Source of the DNA: Bacillus massiliglaciei
Lineage (GTDB): Bacteria; Bacillota; Bacilli; Bacillales; DSM-1321
Direction of reading: 5' to 3'
Length of the DNA: 64,000 bases
Assembly: GCF_900098925.1 (NCBI RefSeq)
Contig: NZ_LT622360.1
Span: 769,307 to 833,306 of the forward strand
The notes under the pieces were generated by a model, which saw nothing but the letters and a program-made list of their open reading frames with translations, ran no database searches and was not told the origin of the DNA. Shown here in pieces: positions 17,415 through 25,337 of this stretch. A program made the position numbers and the translations under genes. Within the stretch, counting starts at the first letter, position 1, and the number at the start of each line of letters is the position of its first letter.

Positions 17415-20126
17415 ATGGCAAACAATGATGTGTATCAAGCACGCAAATCCTTCCAGATTGATGGAAAAAGCTACAATTTCTATAGCCTTGATGCTATAGA
17501 AAAAGCGGGTGCAGGCAAAGTATCACGCCTTCCATATTCAATCAAAGTTCTTCTTGAAGCAGTTTTGCGTCAAGTTGACGGAAGAGTAATTACAAAAGAG
17601 CATGTTGAAAACCTTTCCAAATGGGGAACTGACGAACAAAAAGATATCGACGTTCCTTTTAAGCCATCACGTGTAATTCTTCAAGATTTCACGGGTGTAC
17701 CGGTAGTAGTTGACTTAGCTTCACTGCGAAATGCATTTGCCGCTTTAGGCGGAAATCCTGATAAAATCAACCCTGAGATTCCGGTTGATCTAGTAATCGA
17801 CCACTCTGTTCAAGTTGACAAAGCTGGATCTGTAGATTCTCTATCTGTCAATATGGACTTGGAATTCGAACGTAACGCAGAGCGTTATCAATTCCTAAGC
17901 TGGGCACAGAAATCATTTAATAACTATCGTGCTGTTCCGCCTGCAACTGGTATTGTTCACCAAGTGAACTTAGAATACCTAGCAAACGTGGTTCATGCTG
18001 TTGAAACTCCAAACGGAGAATTTGAAGTATTCCCTGATTCTGTTTTCGGTACAGACTCACATACTACAATGATCAACGGTATCGGTGTTCTTGGATGGGG
18101 TGTCGGCGGAATTGAAGCCGAAGCTGGAATGCTTGGACAGCCTTCGTACTTCCCAGTACCAAAAGTAGTCGGTGTTAAACTGACTGGTCAGCTTCCAAAT
18201 GGAACAACTGCAACTGACTTGGCTTTAAAAGTAACTCAAGTGCTTCGTGCTCACGGAGTAGTAGGTAAATTCGTTGAATTCTTCGGACCTGGTGTAGGAT
18301 ATCTTCCTCTTGCAGACCGCGCCACAATTGCAAACATGGCTCCTGAATACGGTGCTACAGTCGGTTTCTTCCCGGTTGATGCAGAAGCAATTGACTATAT
18401 GCGTCTGACTGGCCGTGACGAAAACCAAATTAAAGTGGTTGAAGAGTATTGCAAAGCTAATGGATTGTTCTACACACCTGAAAATGAAGATCCAACTTAT
18501 ACAGATGTAGTAGAAATTAATCTTTCTGAAGTGGAACCCAATCTTTCCGGCCCTAAACGTCCGCAAGATTTGATCCCGCTTTCACAAATGAAGAAATCTT
18601 TCCATGAAGCTATTAATGCTCCAATGGGCAACCAAGGCTTTGGAATGGACGATTCAGAATTAGAAAAAGAAGTTACTGTTAAGTTTGCTGACGGCAATGA
18701 AGCAACAATGAAAACTGGTGCTATCGCGATTGCGGCCATCACAAGCTGTACAAATACTTCTAACCCTTACGTAATGCTTGGAGCGGGTCTGATTGCGAAG
18801 AAAGCAGTTGAAAAAGGCCTAAAAGTTCCTGAATACGTAAAAACATCTTTGGCTCCGGGATCTAAAGTAGTTACTGGATACCTTCGTGATGCAGGATTGC
18901 AGCCTTACTTAGATCAATTAGGATTCAACATCGTTGGATACGGCTGTACAACATGTATCGGTAACTCTGGTCCGTTGGCTGATGAAATCGAAGCAGCTGT
19001 TTCAGAAGCAGATCTTTTAGTAACATCTGTTCTTTCTGGTAACCGTAACTTTGAAGGACGTATTCACCCATTGGTAAAAGCTAACTACTTGGCTTCACCA
19101 ACATTGGTTGTGGCATACGCACTTGCCGGTACAGTTGATTTTGATCTTCAAAATGATTCACTTGGAAAAGACAAAGATGGCAATGATGTTTATCTTGCAG
19201 ATATCTGGCCATCACAAGAAGAAGTAAATGCCGTTGTTAAAGCGACTGTTACTCCTGACCTATTCCGTAAAGAATATGAAACTGTATTCAATGATAACAA
19301 ACGTTGGAATGAAATCAAAACAAGCAACGAATCCATCTATCAATTCGACGCGAAGTCAACATATATTCAAAATCCTCCTTTCTTTGTAGGTTTATCTCCA
19401 GAACCAGGCCATGTAAATCCTCTTTCTGGATTGCGTGTAGTCGGTAAATTTGGTGATTCAGTAACGACTGACCACATTTCACCTGCAGGTGCTATCGGTA
19501 AAGATACTCCAGCTGGTATCTACTTGCGTGAAAATGGTGTAAGTCCTCGTGATTTCAACTCTTATGGTTCCCGTCGTGGTAACCATGAAGTAATGATGCG
19601 CGGTACTTTCGCTAACATTCGGATCCGTAACCAAATCGCTCCTGGAACTGAAGGCGGATATACGACTTATTGGCCAACAGGCGATGTAATGGCGATCTAT
19701 GATGCTTGTATGAAATACAAAGCAGACGGCACAGGTCTTGCCATTCTAGCGGGTAAAGATTATGGTATGGGAAGCTCACGTGACTGGGCTGCTAAAGGTA
19801 CTAACCTTCTTGGCATTAAAACAGTTATCGCTGAAAGCTTTGAGCGTATTCACCGTTCTAACCTTGCTTTGATGGGTGTTCTTCCACTTCAATTCAAAGA
19901 AGGAGAAAACGCTGAAACACTTGGATTAACTGGTAAAGAAGCGATTGCAGTTCAAATCGACGAAACAGTTAAACCACGCGATATCGTAAAAGTTACAGCT
20001 ACTGATGAAGCTGGCAACGTGAAAGAATTCGAAGCTTTAGTACGTTTCGACTCTGAAATCGAAATTGATTACTATCGTCATGGCGGTATCCTTCAAATGG
20101 TATTGCGTGGCAAGTTAAAAGGCTAA
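17415..20126 (+). CDS. acnA: Aconitate hydratase (aconitase)
   Basis: A 903-residue iron-sulfur enzyme that interconverts citrate and isocitrate in the TCA cycle; the B. subtilis homologue CitB also binds RNA when iron is scarce. Cluster cysteines lie in [10 protein letters not shown] (near 437) and [13 protein letters not shown] (near 503-506). The swivel domain has [14 protein letters not shown]. The start at 17415 ([13 protein letters not shown]) is chosen over the longer frame from 17370 because AGGGGGTAAT precedes it and it matches the family. The leading CcpC dyad suggests citrate-controlled transcription. Confidence 0.97.
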   Translation: MANNDVYQARKSFQIDGKSYNFYSLDAIEKAGAGKVSRLPYSIKVLLEAVLRQVDGRVITKEHVENLSKWGTDEQKDIDVPFKPSRVILQDFTGVPVVVDLASLRNAFAALGGNPDKINPEIPVDLVIDHSVQVDKAGSVDSLSVNMDLEFERNAERYQFLSWAQKSFNNYRAVPPATGIVHQVNLEYLANVVHAVETPNGEFEVFPDSVFGTDSHTTMINGIGVLGWGVGGIEAEAGMLGQPSYFPVPKVVGVKLTGQLPNGTTATDLALKVTQVLRAHGVVGKFVEFFGPGVGYLPLADRATIANMAPEYGATVGFFPVDAEAIDYMRLTGRDENQIKVVEEYCKANGLFYTPENEDPTYTDVVEINLSEVEPNLSGPKRPQDLIPLSQMKKSFHEAINAPMGNQGFGMDDSELEKEVTVKFADGNEATMKTGAIAIAAITSCTNTSNPYVMLGAGLIAKKAVEKGLKVPEYVKTSLAPGSKVVTGYLRDAGLQPYLDQLGFNIVGYGCTTCIGNSGPLADEIEAAVSEADLLVTSVLSGNRNFEGRIHPLVKANYLASPTLVVAYALAGTVDFDLQNDSLGKDKDGNDVYLADIWPSQEEVNAVVKATVTPDLFRKEYETVFNDNKRWNEIKTSNESIYQFDAKSTYIQNPPFFVGLSPEPGHVNPLSGLRVVGKFGDSVTTDHISPAGAIGKDTPAGIYLRENGVSPRDFNSYGSRRGNHEVMMRGTFANIRIRNQIAPGTEGGYTTYWPTGDVMAIYDACMKYKADGTGLAILAGKDYGMGSSRDWAAKGTNLLGIKTVIAESFERIHRSNLALMGVLPLQFKEGENAETLGLTGKEAIAVQIDETVKPRDIVKVTATDEAGNVKEFEALVRFDSEIEIDYYRHGGILQMVLRGKLKG

Positions 20127-20139
20127 ATCTCTTTTATAA

Positions 20140-20174
20140 AACAGCAATCCGCTTCTGCGGGTTGCTGTTTTTTA
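20140..20174 (+). terminator. Terminator after acnA
   Basis: AACAGCAA(TCCG)...(CGGG)TTGCTGTTTTTT, stable stem with a T tail. Confidence 0.85.
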
Positions 20175-20415
20175 TTTTGCCCGAAGTTCTAAAAGATTAT
20201 GTCTTAAGTGGTATGTTAAGATGATATGTTTTCAGAGAAACGGCAAGAAGGAATAGGAAATGGTATGATATATAAAGGTTTTATGATTTTGGTTTAACAA
20301 TATCTTTCTTTAAAAATGGATTATTGATACTATTATGGAAAGAGTAAGACATAGAATAATGATAGAAATCTGAATATTAAATATAATGGATACACAGTGA
20401 AGGAAAGGGGATTTT

Positions 20416-20943
20416 ATGATAAAAAAAGTAGCAGCCACTGTCCTGCTGATCCTTTTAATTGGCACGGCCATTGTACAAGCAATGAGCAATCAAGAGGAGA
20501 AAAAGGTAAACAGTCAGCAAGAGAATTTGGGGGGCCTGAACATTGGAAGCAAGGCTCCGGAGTTTGAATTGAAGACCTTATCAGGAGAACCTGCCAAGCT
20601 ATCTGATTACCGGGGAAAAAAAGTTCTGCTTAACTTCTGGGCGACATGGTGCCCGCCTTGCAAAGAAGAAATGCCTGATATGGAGAAATATTCACAAGAG
20701 ACGGAAGATGATACCGTTATTTTGGCAGTCAACATTGATCCCGAAAACAATGTAAAAGGCTTCATAGAGGATAATAACATTACTTTTCCTGTTTTATTAG
20801 ATCCTGCTGGAAAGAAAGCGATTAATACAGAATATCAGGTCCTAAGTATACCAACCTCATTTTTTATTGATGAAAAAGGCTACATAAGAAATAAATATGT
20901 TGGTGCATTGACATATAATGATATGCAGCGATTTCTCAGATAG
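20416..20943 (+). CDS. yneN: YneN, membrane-anchored thiol-disulfide oxidoreductase (TlpA/ResA type)
   Basis: A 175-residue extracytoplasmic thioredoxin-fold protein. An N-terminal signal anchor (residues 5-23) precedes an AhpC/TSA-Redoxin domain with the active site WATWCPPCKEE (Cys79 and Cys82) and the cis-proline segment SIPTSF. It likely reduces exported proteins and would depend on CcdA (8901-9608) for electrons. GGAAAGGGG precedes the start. It is a single gene ending in a terminator. Confidence 0.93.
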   Translation: MIKKVAATVLLILLIGTAIVQAMSNQEEKKVNSQQENLGGLNIGSKAPEFELKTLSGEPAKLSDYRGKKVLLNFWATWCPPCKEEMPDMEKYSQETEDDTVILAVNIDPENNVKGFIEDNNITFPVLLDPAGKKAINTEYQVLSIPTSFFIDEKGYIRNKYVGALTYNDMQRFLR

Positions 20944-20948
20944 TATGC

Positions 20949-20980
20949 AAAACGGAATGAATATATTCCGTTTTTTTTAT
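20949..20980 (+). terminator. Terminator after yneN
   Basis: AAAACGGAAT-GAATAT-ATTCCGTTTTTTTT hairpin. Confidence 0.85.
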
Positions 20981-21046
20981 GGGAAAATTTATAGTTTAAA
21001 GAAAATTTGGAAAGGATAGTATTAACATTCTAATGAGGTGAAAAAA

Positions 21047-21175
21047 ATGAAAAAAAGAAAAAAAACATTTGAAGAATTAGTCAGAGAAAATAAAAATGAA
21101 GTGATGAAGGATTCTATATTAATGGAAAGAATCGAGAAGCGATTAGAGCAAAGACATATCGAAAAAGCTGAGTAA
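21047..21175 (+). CDS. FbpB-family small basic protein
   Basis: A 42-residue basic helical protein: a lysine-rich start, then TFEELVRENKNEVMKDSILMERIEKRLEQRH, the hallmark of the FbpB (Fur-regulated basic protein) family, which in B. subtilis assists the iron-sparing small RNA FsrA. TGAGGTG precedes the start. No Fur box was seen upstream, so iron control is not supported here. It lies between yneN and sspN and is too short for default ORF tracks. Confidence 0.75.
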   Translation: MKKRKKTFEELVRENKNEVMKDSILMERIEKRLEQRHIEKAE

Positions 21176-21233
21176 AAAAATGGAGTTCATATTTTTTTAT
21201 CATCCGTTCATTCTAAGAGAAGGAGGGATGTAA

Positions 21234-21377
21234 ATGAGTAATCCAAAAAAAGATTCACAGCATTTCAGGCCGAGTCATATTGGAACACAGCCTCGAGAAG
21301 CAGGGGGCAATAAAGGCAGGCAAATGCAAGACAAATCAGGGAAACACCCTCAAGTAATTCAGACTAAAGGGGAATAA
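21234..21377 (+). CDS. sspN: SspN, small acid-soluble spore protein N
   Basis: A 47-residue spore core protein starting at the ATG after AAGGAGGGATGTAA. It shows the SspN pattern [18 protein letters not shown] and ends IQTKGE. It is followed 53 bases later by tlp, forming the sigma-G-type sspN-tlp operon known from B. subtilis. It is too short for default ORF tracks. Confidence 0.92.
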   Translation: MSNPKKDSQHFRPSHIGTQPREAGGNKGRQMQDKSGKHPQVIQTKGE

Positions 21378-21430
21378 TACTGATTGTTTACATAATAATA
21401 TTATGTAAACAAAAAAACGGAGGGATTAGC

Positions 21431-21661
21431 ATGCAAAATAAACCAAATCCGGATAATCGTTTAGACAATGTGGAAAAACTACAAGATATGATTCAAAATA
21501 CTGAAAGAAATATCCATGAAAGTGAAGAAGTTCTGCCTCTCGCATCTGAAACAGAAAGGCAGGCCATAGAAGCTAAAAACGACAGACGTATGGAGAGTAT
21601 TAAAGCTAATCGCGAAGAAATCAAGGATGAACACGAAGCAAGACAAAATGGATACCGCTGA
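21431..21661 (+). CDS. tlp: Tlp, small acid-soluble spore protein
   Basis: A 76-residue, highly charged, helical spore-core protein of the Tlp family ([18 protein letters not shown] at the N-terminus, [21 protein letters not shown] at the centre). Despite the name it has no thioredoxin active site. AACGGAGGGATTAGC precedes the start. It is second in the sspN-tlp operon and ends in a terminator. Confidence 0.93.
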   Translation: MQNKPNPDNRLDNVEKLQDMIQNTERNIHESEEVLPLASETERQAIEAKNDRRMESIKANREEIKDEHEARQNGYR

Positions 21662-21679
21662 ACAGCTTTTTGAATGAAA

Positions 21680-21717
21680 GAGGGAGAAGGGAGTGCGAAG
21701 CCTTTCTCCCTTTTTTG
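21680..21717 (+). terminator. Terminator after tlp
   Basis: GAGGGAGAAGG...CCTTTCTCCCTTTTTT hairpin. Confidence 0.75.
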
Positions 21718-21772
21718 ATGAGAAACTATGGTAAAATGGGTAGGGATTTATAAGAAGGCGAGGTAGAGGGCT

Positions 21773-22195
21773 ATGCATATTGCAGAGCAGCAAATAGAAG
21801 TCAGGTATGCAGAAACAGATCAAATGGGTGTTGTCTATCATGCAAATTATTTGATTTGGATGGAAATAGGCAGAACCAAACTGATTAAAGACATTGGTTT
21901 TAATTATGCTGATATGGAAAAAGAAGGAGTAATTTCCCCGGTTATTGATATTACTGCTTCTTATAAGAAACCAGTCAGATATGGAGAAACAGCCAGTGTT
22001 CAGACTTGGATTGAACATTATGATGGTTTAAGGGTAAGATATGGGTATGAAATCCGTAATGGAGGAGGGGAACTTTCAATGACGGGAAGTTCTTCGCATG
22101 TCTGTGTAAAGAAGGACAGCTTTAGGCCTATCTCCATCAAAAAAAGTTTCCCTGAATGGCATGAAGCCTATGAAAAGCATAAAAAGCAGGTGTAA
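21773..22195 (+). CDS. yneP: YneP, hot-dog fold acyl-CoA thioesterase
   Basis: A 140-residue protein of the 4-hydroxybenzoyl-CoA thioesterase/YbgC group. The hallmark VRYAETDQMGVVYHANYLIWMEIGR (about residues 10-34) contains the catalytic Asp near 16 and the HxNY segment. It probably hydrolyses short or branched acyl-CoAs; the substrate cannot be read from the sequence. It leads a pair with yneQ, 26 bases downstream. Confidence 0.93.
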   Translation: MHIAEQQIEVRYAETDQMGVVYHANYLIWMEIGRTKLIKDIGFNYADMEKEGVISPVIDITASYKKPVRYGETASVQTWIEHYDGLRVRYGYEIRNGGGELSMTGSSSHVCVKKDSFRPISIKKSFPEWHEAYEKHKKQV

Positions 22196-22221
22196 AGATC
22201 TACATAAAGGGGAGAGCACAG

Positions 22222-22512
22222 TTGGCTTTCGGAGTAAAAAGAAAACATGTCATTGAATGGAAGAAAAAAATTGATTCAGGAGAAATTGCTTTTTTAACCC
22301 ATTATTGGCTGGATGACCGATTCCCTGGATGCAAGACTGTTACTAAAGTTGGCTGCAAAGATTTAGACGCACTTGCAGTATGGGGGAGCCAGTACGGCCT
22401 GCAAAAAGAGTGGATTCATCACCGCCAGGATGGTTACTCTCATTTTGATTTGCTTGGCGCTAAGCAAGAAGAAATCCTTAAAGCCGAGGGGATCGAAAAT
22501 CATTTAAAATAA
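22222..22512 (+). CDS. yneQ: YneQ, conserved protein of unknown function
   Basis: A 96-residue soluble protein starting at TTG after GGGGAGAGCAC. It has conserved-looking segments (FLTHYWLDDRFPGCKTVTKVGC, HHRQDGYSHFDLLG) and location (yneP-yneQ-yneR) as in B. subtilis YneQ. No known domain could be recognised. It is likely cotranscribed with yneP and ends in a terminator. Confidence 0.87.
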   Translation: MAFGVKRKHVIEWKKKIDSGEIAFLTHYWLDDRFPGCKTVTKVGCKDLDALAVWGSQYGLQKEWIHHRQDGYSHFDLLGAKQEEILKAEGIENHLK

Positions 22513-22524
22513 GGAGTTTTAAAA

Positions 22525-22560
22525 GTCTCAACAGCTTTTTCTGCTGTTGAGGCTTTTTTT
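22525..22560 (+). terminator. Terminator after yneQ
   Basis: CTCAACAGC-TTTTT-CTGCTGTTGAG then T-rich; strong stem directly before the convergent yneR. Confidence 0.85.
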
Positions 22561-22567
22561 ATGTTTC

Positions 22568-22861
22568 TTAAGGCTGAATATAATCAAATTCGGGCTCTTC
22601 CCGTTCTTCATTGTATCGAATGATAAGATCATGCCCGTCAAAATACCATAAATCATCTTCTTCAATAAAAAAAGTCAAATCAGGATGCCTAAAACTCACA
22701 GCCGGCTCTGCCGGATCTTCAGCCATTAATCCGAGAGAAAATCCACTTTGGATGGGACTGTGTCCTCCGTACCTGACAAAAATCCGCAGTGCCTCACCAG
22801 TTTGTAAGTCAAGTTCATTTTTATACCATTCAACGGCCTGGTCCGTTACTTTCAATTCCAT
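22568..22861 (-). CDS. yneR: YneR, HesB/YadR-like protein
   Basis: A 97-residue protein of the HesB/IscA-like fold (VTDQAVEWYKNELDL...FVRYGGHSPIQSGFSLGLMAEDP), but without the three cysteines that bind clusters in true A-type carriers. So an iron-sulfur role is not supported. The ATG at 22861 is chosen because AAGGAGG lies 7 bases upstream; an in-frame TTG two codons earlier touches that site. Function unknown. Confidence 0.87.
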   Translation of the reverse strand: MELKVTDQAVEWYKNELDLQTGEALRIFVRYGGHSPIQSGFSLGLMAEDPAEPAVSFRHPDLTFFIEEDDLWYFDGHDLIIRYNEEREEPEFDYIQP

Positions 22862-22995
22862 ATACAAGCCTCCTTGGCTGATATCAGTTTCTTTAAGTAT
22901 AAATTAATCCTAGTGAAATTCAATGAATGGCTTCTTTTTTCTTTCATTTTCAACAGAATATCATGAAATTATCTTAAAAAAACTTCCTATTTAAC

Positions 22996-23021
22996 CGATT
23001 GTTCTTTAAAAAGAACAATCG
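22996..23021. repeat. Perfect 11-bp inverted repeat upstream of padR
   Basis: CGATTGTTCTT-TAAA-AAGAACAATCG, with no T tail. It lies in the 346-base gap between the divergent yneR and padR genes and could be an operator or an mRNA hairpin. Confidence 0.5.
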
Positions 23022-23047
23022 CGAATAAAATGTCGAATTGAATAGGC

Positions 23048-23058
23048 TAGACTACATC
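23048..23058. promoter_or_regulatory. Left arm of distant inverted repeat (candidate PadR site)
   Basis: TAGACTACATC, an exact reverse complement of 23164-23174, 105 bases apart and flanking the padR promoter region. Confidence 0.45.
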
Positions 23059-23163
23059 GTTAATCTAGGTATTTGAACGCTCAAATATATTATAAAATCT
23101 TTTTAGTTTATTGATAATTCAGAAAAATGGTTATATAATAAGAAAAAAAGTACCTTTCATTAA

Positions 23164-23174
23164 GATGTAGTCTA
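23164..23174. promoter_or_regulatory. Right arm of distant inverted repeat (candidate PadR site)
   Basis: GATGTAGTCTA, 30 bases before the padR SD site. Together with 23048-23058 it suggests a pair of operators for autoregulation. Confidence 0.45.
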
Positions 23175-23213
23175 AGAAAGTCTATATCTTGTTATGATAC
23201 AGGAGGGGTGAAC

Positions 23214-23546
23214 TTGCGTAAGACGGAACTGTTAAAAGGTACGACGGAGATGATTCTTTTATCTCTCTTAGGGGAGAGAGATATGTATGGTTATGAAATC
23301 ATTGAACAATTGAAGTTGCGTTCAGAAGGGTATTTTACCTTTAAAGAAGGCATGCTTTATCCTGCACTGAAAAAACTTGAACAAAAGGAATATTTGAAAA
23401 GTTATTGGAGGGATTCCATGGAAGGACCAAGGCGGAAATACTACTATGCGACGAAAAAAGGGAGTAAGCAGGCAGAAGAGTTATGGGAGGAATGGGAAGT
23501 ATTTCAGGAGACAATAAGGCGAATTTCAAATCGGCCAGCAGAATAG
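23214..23546 (+). CDS. PadR-family transcriptional regulator
   Basis: A 110-residue winged-helix regulator of the short PadR subfamily: LLKGTTEMILLSLLGERDMYGYEIIEQL (helix-turn-helix) and the wing EGMLYPALKKLEQKEYLKSYWR. The TTG at 23214 is preferred because AGGAGGGG (23200-23208) lies at proper spacing; a GTG at 23208 overlaps that site. These proteins usually repress a neighbouring transporter or membrane gene, but none is adjacent here. Inverted repeats upstream suggest autoregulation. Confidence 0.88.
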   Translation: MRKTELLKGTTEMILLSLLGERDMYGYEIIEQLKLRSEGYFTFKEGMLYPALKKLEQKEYLKSYWRDSMEGPRRKYYYATKKGSKQAEELWEEWEVFQETIRRISNRPAE

Positions 23547-23552
23547 AAGAAA

Positions 23553-23588
23553 CAAAAAACACATCGAGTGTTTCCCGATGTGTTTTTG
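23553..23588. terminator. Bidirectional terminator between padR and yycC
   Basis: CAAAAAACACATCG-AGTGTTTCC-CGATGTGTTTTTG; symmetrical, serving both converging genes. Confidence 0.85.
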
Positions 23589-23596
23589 AACTGCAG

Positions 23597-23752
23597 TCAG
23601 TCTTTATCTGACGCTGTCTTTTGTTTGGATTCCGCTTCAGACATCTTTTTCAGCAAGACCGAAGTTGGCATATGGAGAATTTGCTCAAGCGGAAGGTTTA
23701 GAGATTTTGCTAATTTTTGTGCAGTTTCAGGTGAAATTTGCAATGGCTTCAA
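23597..23752 (-). CDS. YycC-family small protein
   Basis: A 51-residue protein read on the minus strand from a TTG at 23752 with AGGAGG just upstream. The pattern KPLQISPETAQKLAKSLNLPLEQILHMP resembles B. subtilis YycC, a small helical protein of unknown function. It follows plsY at a distance of about 75 bases. The plus-strand ORF over this stretch is a shadow. It is too short for default ORF tracks. Confidence 0.72.
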   Translation of the reverse strand: MKPLQISPETAQKLAKSLNLPLEQILHMPTSVLLKKMSEAESKQKTASDKD

Positions 23753-23828
23753 GTCTCTTGCCTCCTGTATCTTTCACAAGTGCCTACTGATAAAAAGGCT
23801 GGATCTTGTTTGTGAAAATTATTCTTCA

Positions 23829-24428
23829 TTATTTTTTCCTAAACCAATTGATTTTAGGCTCAGTATGATTGATGATCCTACCGATATTGGCACGGTGGCG
23901 ATAAAAAATAAAAATAGCTATAAAGGCTGTCACAAGTACAAGCGGCCAATCATCAAACTTAAAAATCAAACTGTAGGCCAAGGAAGCAGCAGCGGCTGTC
24001 ATAGAGGCTAATGAAACATATCTGGTAACTAATAATATGATGAAGAAGACCGCTACTAAAATTAAGAATAAAACCGGCGCATAAGCCAGAATGACTCCTG
24101 CTGAAGTGGCTACTGCCTTACCGCCGCGGAAGCCTGCGAAAATCGGAAACATGTGCCCGACCACTGCAAATACACCTGCAAGGAGCGGATGAATATCAAT
24201 ATCAAGCCATAGAGGCAGAAGCGCAGCCAGAGTTCCTTTTAAAATATCCATAATGGTGACTGTCAGACCTGCTTTTACTCCCAGTGTACGAAATGTATTC
24301 GTCCCGCCAAGGTTTTTGCTGCCGTGTTCCCTGATATCTGTCTGATAAAATGCCTTTCCGATGATCAGACCGGAAGGGATAGAACCAATCAGGTACGCCA
24401 ACGCTAAAACAATAAGTATTATAATCAT
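23829..24428 (-). CDS. plsY: PlsY, acyl-phosphate:glycerol-3-phosphate acyltransferase
   Basis: A 199-residue membrane enzyme (YneS) that starts phospholipid synthesis by moving an acyl group from acyl-phosphate to glycerol-3-phosphate. The family motifs [25 protein letters not shown] (glycerol-phosphate binding) and [13 protein letters not shown] are present, with five to seven hydrophobic helices. It is divergent from yneT, as in B. subtilis. Confidence 0.95.
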   Translation of the reverse strand: MIIILIVLALAYLIGSIPSGLIIGKAFYQTDIREHGSKNLGGTNTFRTLGVKAGLTVTIMDILKGTLAALLPLWLDIDIHPLLAGVFAVVGHMFPIFAGFRGGKAVATSAGVILAYAPVLFLILVAVFFIILLVTRYVSLASMTAAAASLAYSLIFKFDDWPLVLVTAFIAIFIFYRHRANIGRIINHTEPKINWFRKK

Positions 24429-24687
24429 TGTATTGCCCTTTCTATATGTAGTCTCTAATCATTGCAAAGCTGATTTTTTAAGTATTCTTCTTAATCCAAA
24501 GCCATTCACGCAGGTATTATTGTATCATTTTCGTGAAAGAATGTTTCAAAAAGGAAAAAAATAATTAAAAAAAGTTTGTTTAGCTCATTATTCGTTATAA
24601 TATATTCGGTATCCTTTTAAAAGAGATAAAAGCGGGTATTTAATTAAACGAGTTCTTAAGAAATACATGGAAAGGGACGGTGATAGT

Positions 24688-25101
24688 ATGGCAATAAGTA
24701 ATCCAAGCAGGGAAGAAATCGGCAAATTGCTGAAACAATCTAAACGAATAGCAGTAGTAGGGTTGAGCGATAACCCTTCGAGAACCTCTTATATGGTTTC
24801 AAAAGCTATGCAGGACAGCGGATATGAAATTATTCCTGTTAATCCGACTGTTTCTGAAGTTCTTGGAGTAACAGCGGTGCCCGCCTTAAAAGATGTAAAA
24901 GGACACGTAGATATTGTGAATATTTTTAGGCGATCTGAATATCTGCCTGAACTGGCAAGAGAATTTGATTCTATCGATGCAGATATTTTTTGGGCCCAGC
25001 TTGGACTTGAAAATGAGGAAGCCTATGACTTTTTGAAGAAAAAAGGCTATACTGTTATTATGGATCGATGTATTAAAGTAGAACATGCTCTTACAAAATA
25101 A
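24688..25101 (+). CDS. yneT: YneT, CoA-binding domain protein
   Basis: A 137-residue Rossmann-fold protein of the CoA-binding (YccU) family: KRIAVVGLSDNPSRTSYMVSKAMQ at the nucleotide loop and VDIVNIFRRSEYLPEL later. The ATG at 24688 is preferred over 24667 since AAAGGGA lies about 10 bases ahead and the family N-terminus starts here. The ligand and role are not established. It precedes parE by about 240 bases. Confidence 0.9.
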   Translation: MAISNPSREEIGKLLKQSKRIAVVGLSDNPSRTSYMVSKAMQDSGYEIIPVNPTVSEVLGVTAVPALKDVKGHVDIVNIFRRSEYLPELAREFDSIDADIFWAQLGLENEEAYDFLKKKGYTVIMDRCIKVEHALTK

Positions 25102-25337
25102 TGGACAGGGGGGCGGCTGCCTCCTTTTTTTCGCCATTTTTACAAGGAGCTCGCACAAATAAAAAGGAAGTGTATATTTCCGTTTGGACAGATACCAAGA
25201 ACACTTGTTCTGTTTTTGGGTTTGTATTATACTTAGTATGGAACGATAGATGTACATAATTAGTTATCATGGTTAGTCATTTCATTTGAAGTATGATATG
25301 GCACGGAAATTGTGTATGGCAAGAAAGGAGAATTTCT

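Noticed and set aside
23568-24011. 147-codon plus-strand frame
   Set aside because: It overlaps plsY and the yycC-like gene on the opposite strand, has no ribosome site, and its composition is that of a shadow.
24886-25257. 123-codon minus-strand frame over yneT
   Set aside because: Antisense shadow of yneT with AT-rich content and no ribosome site.
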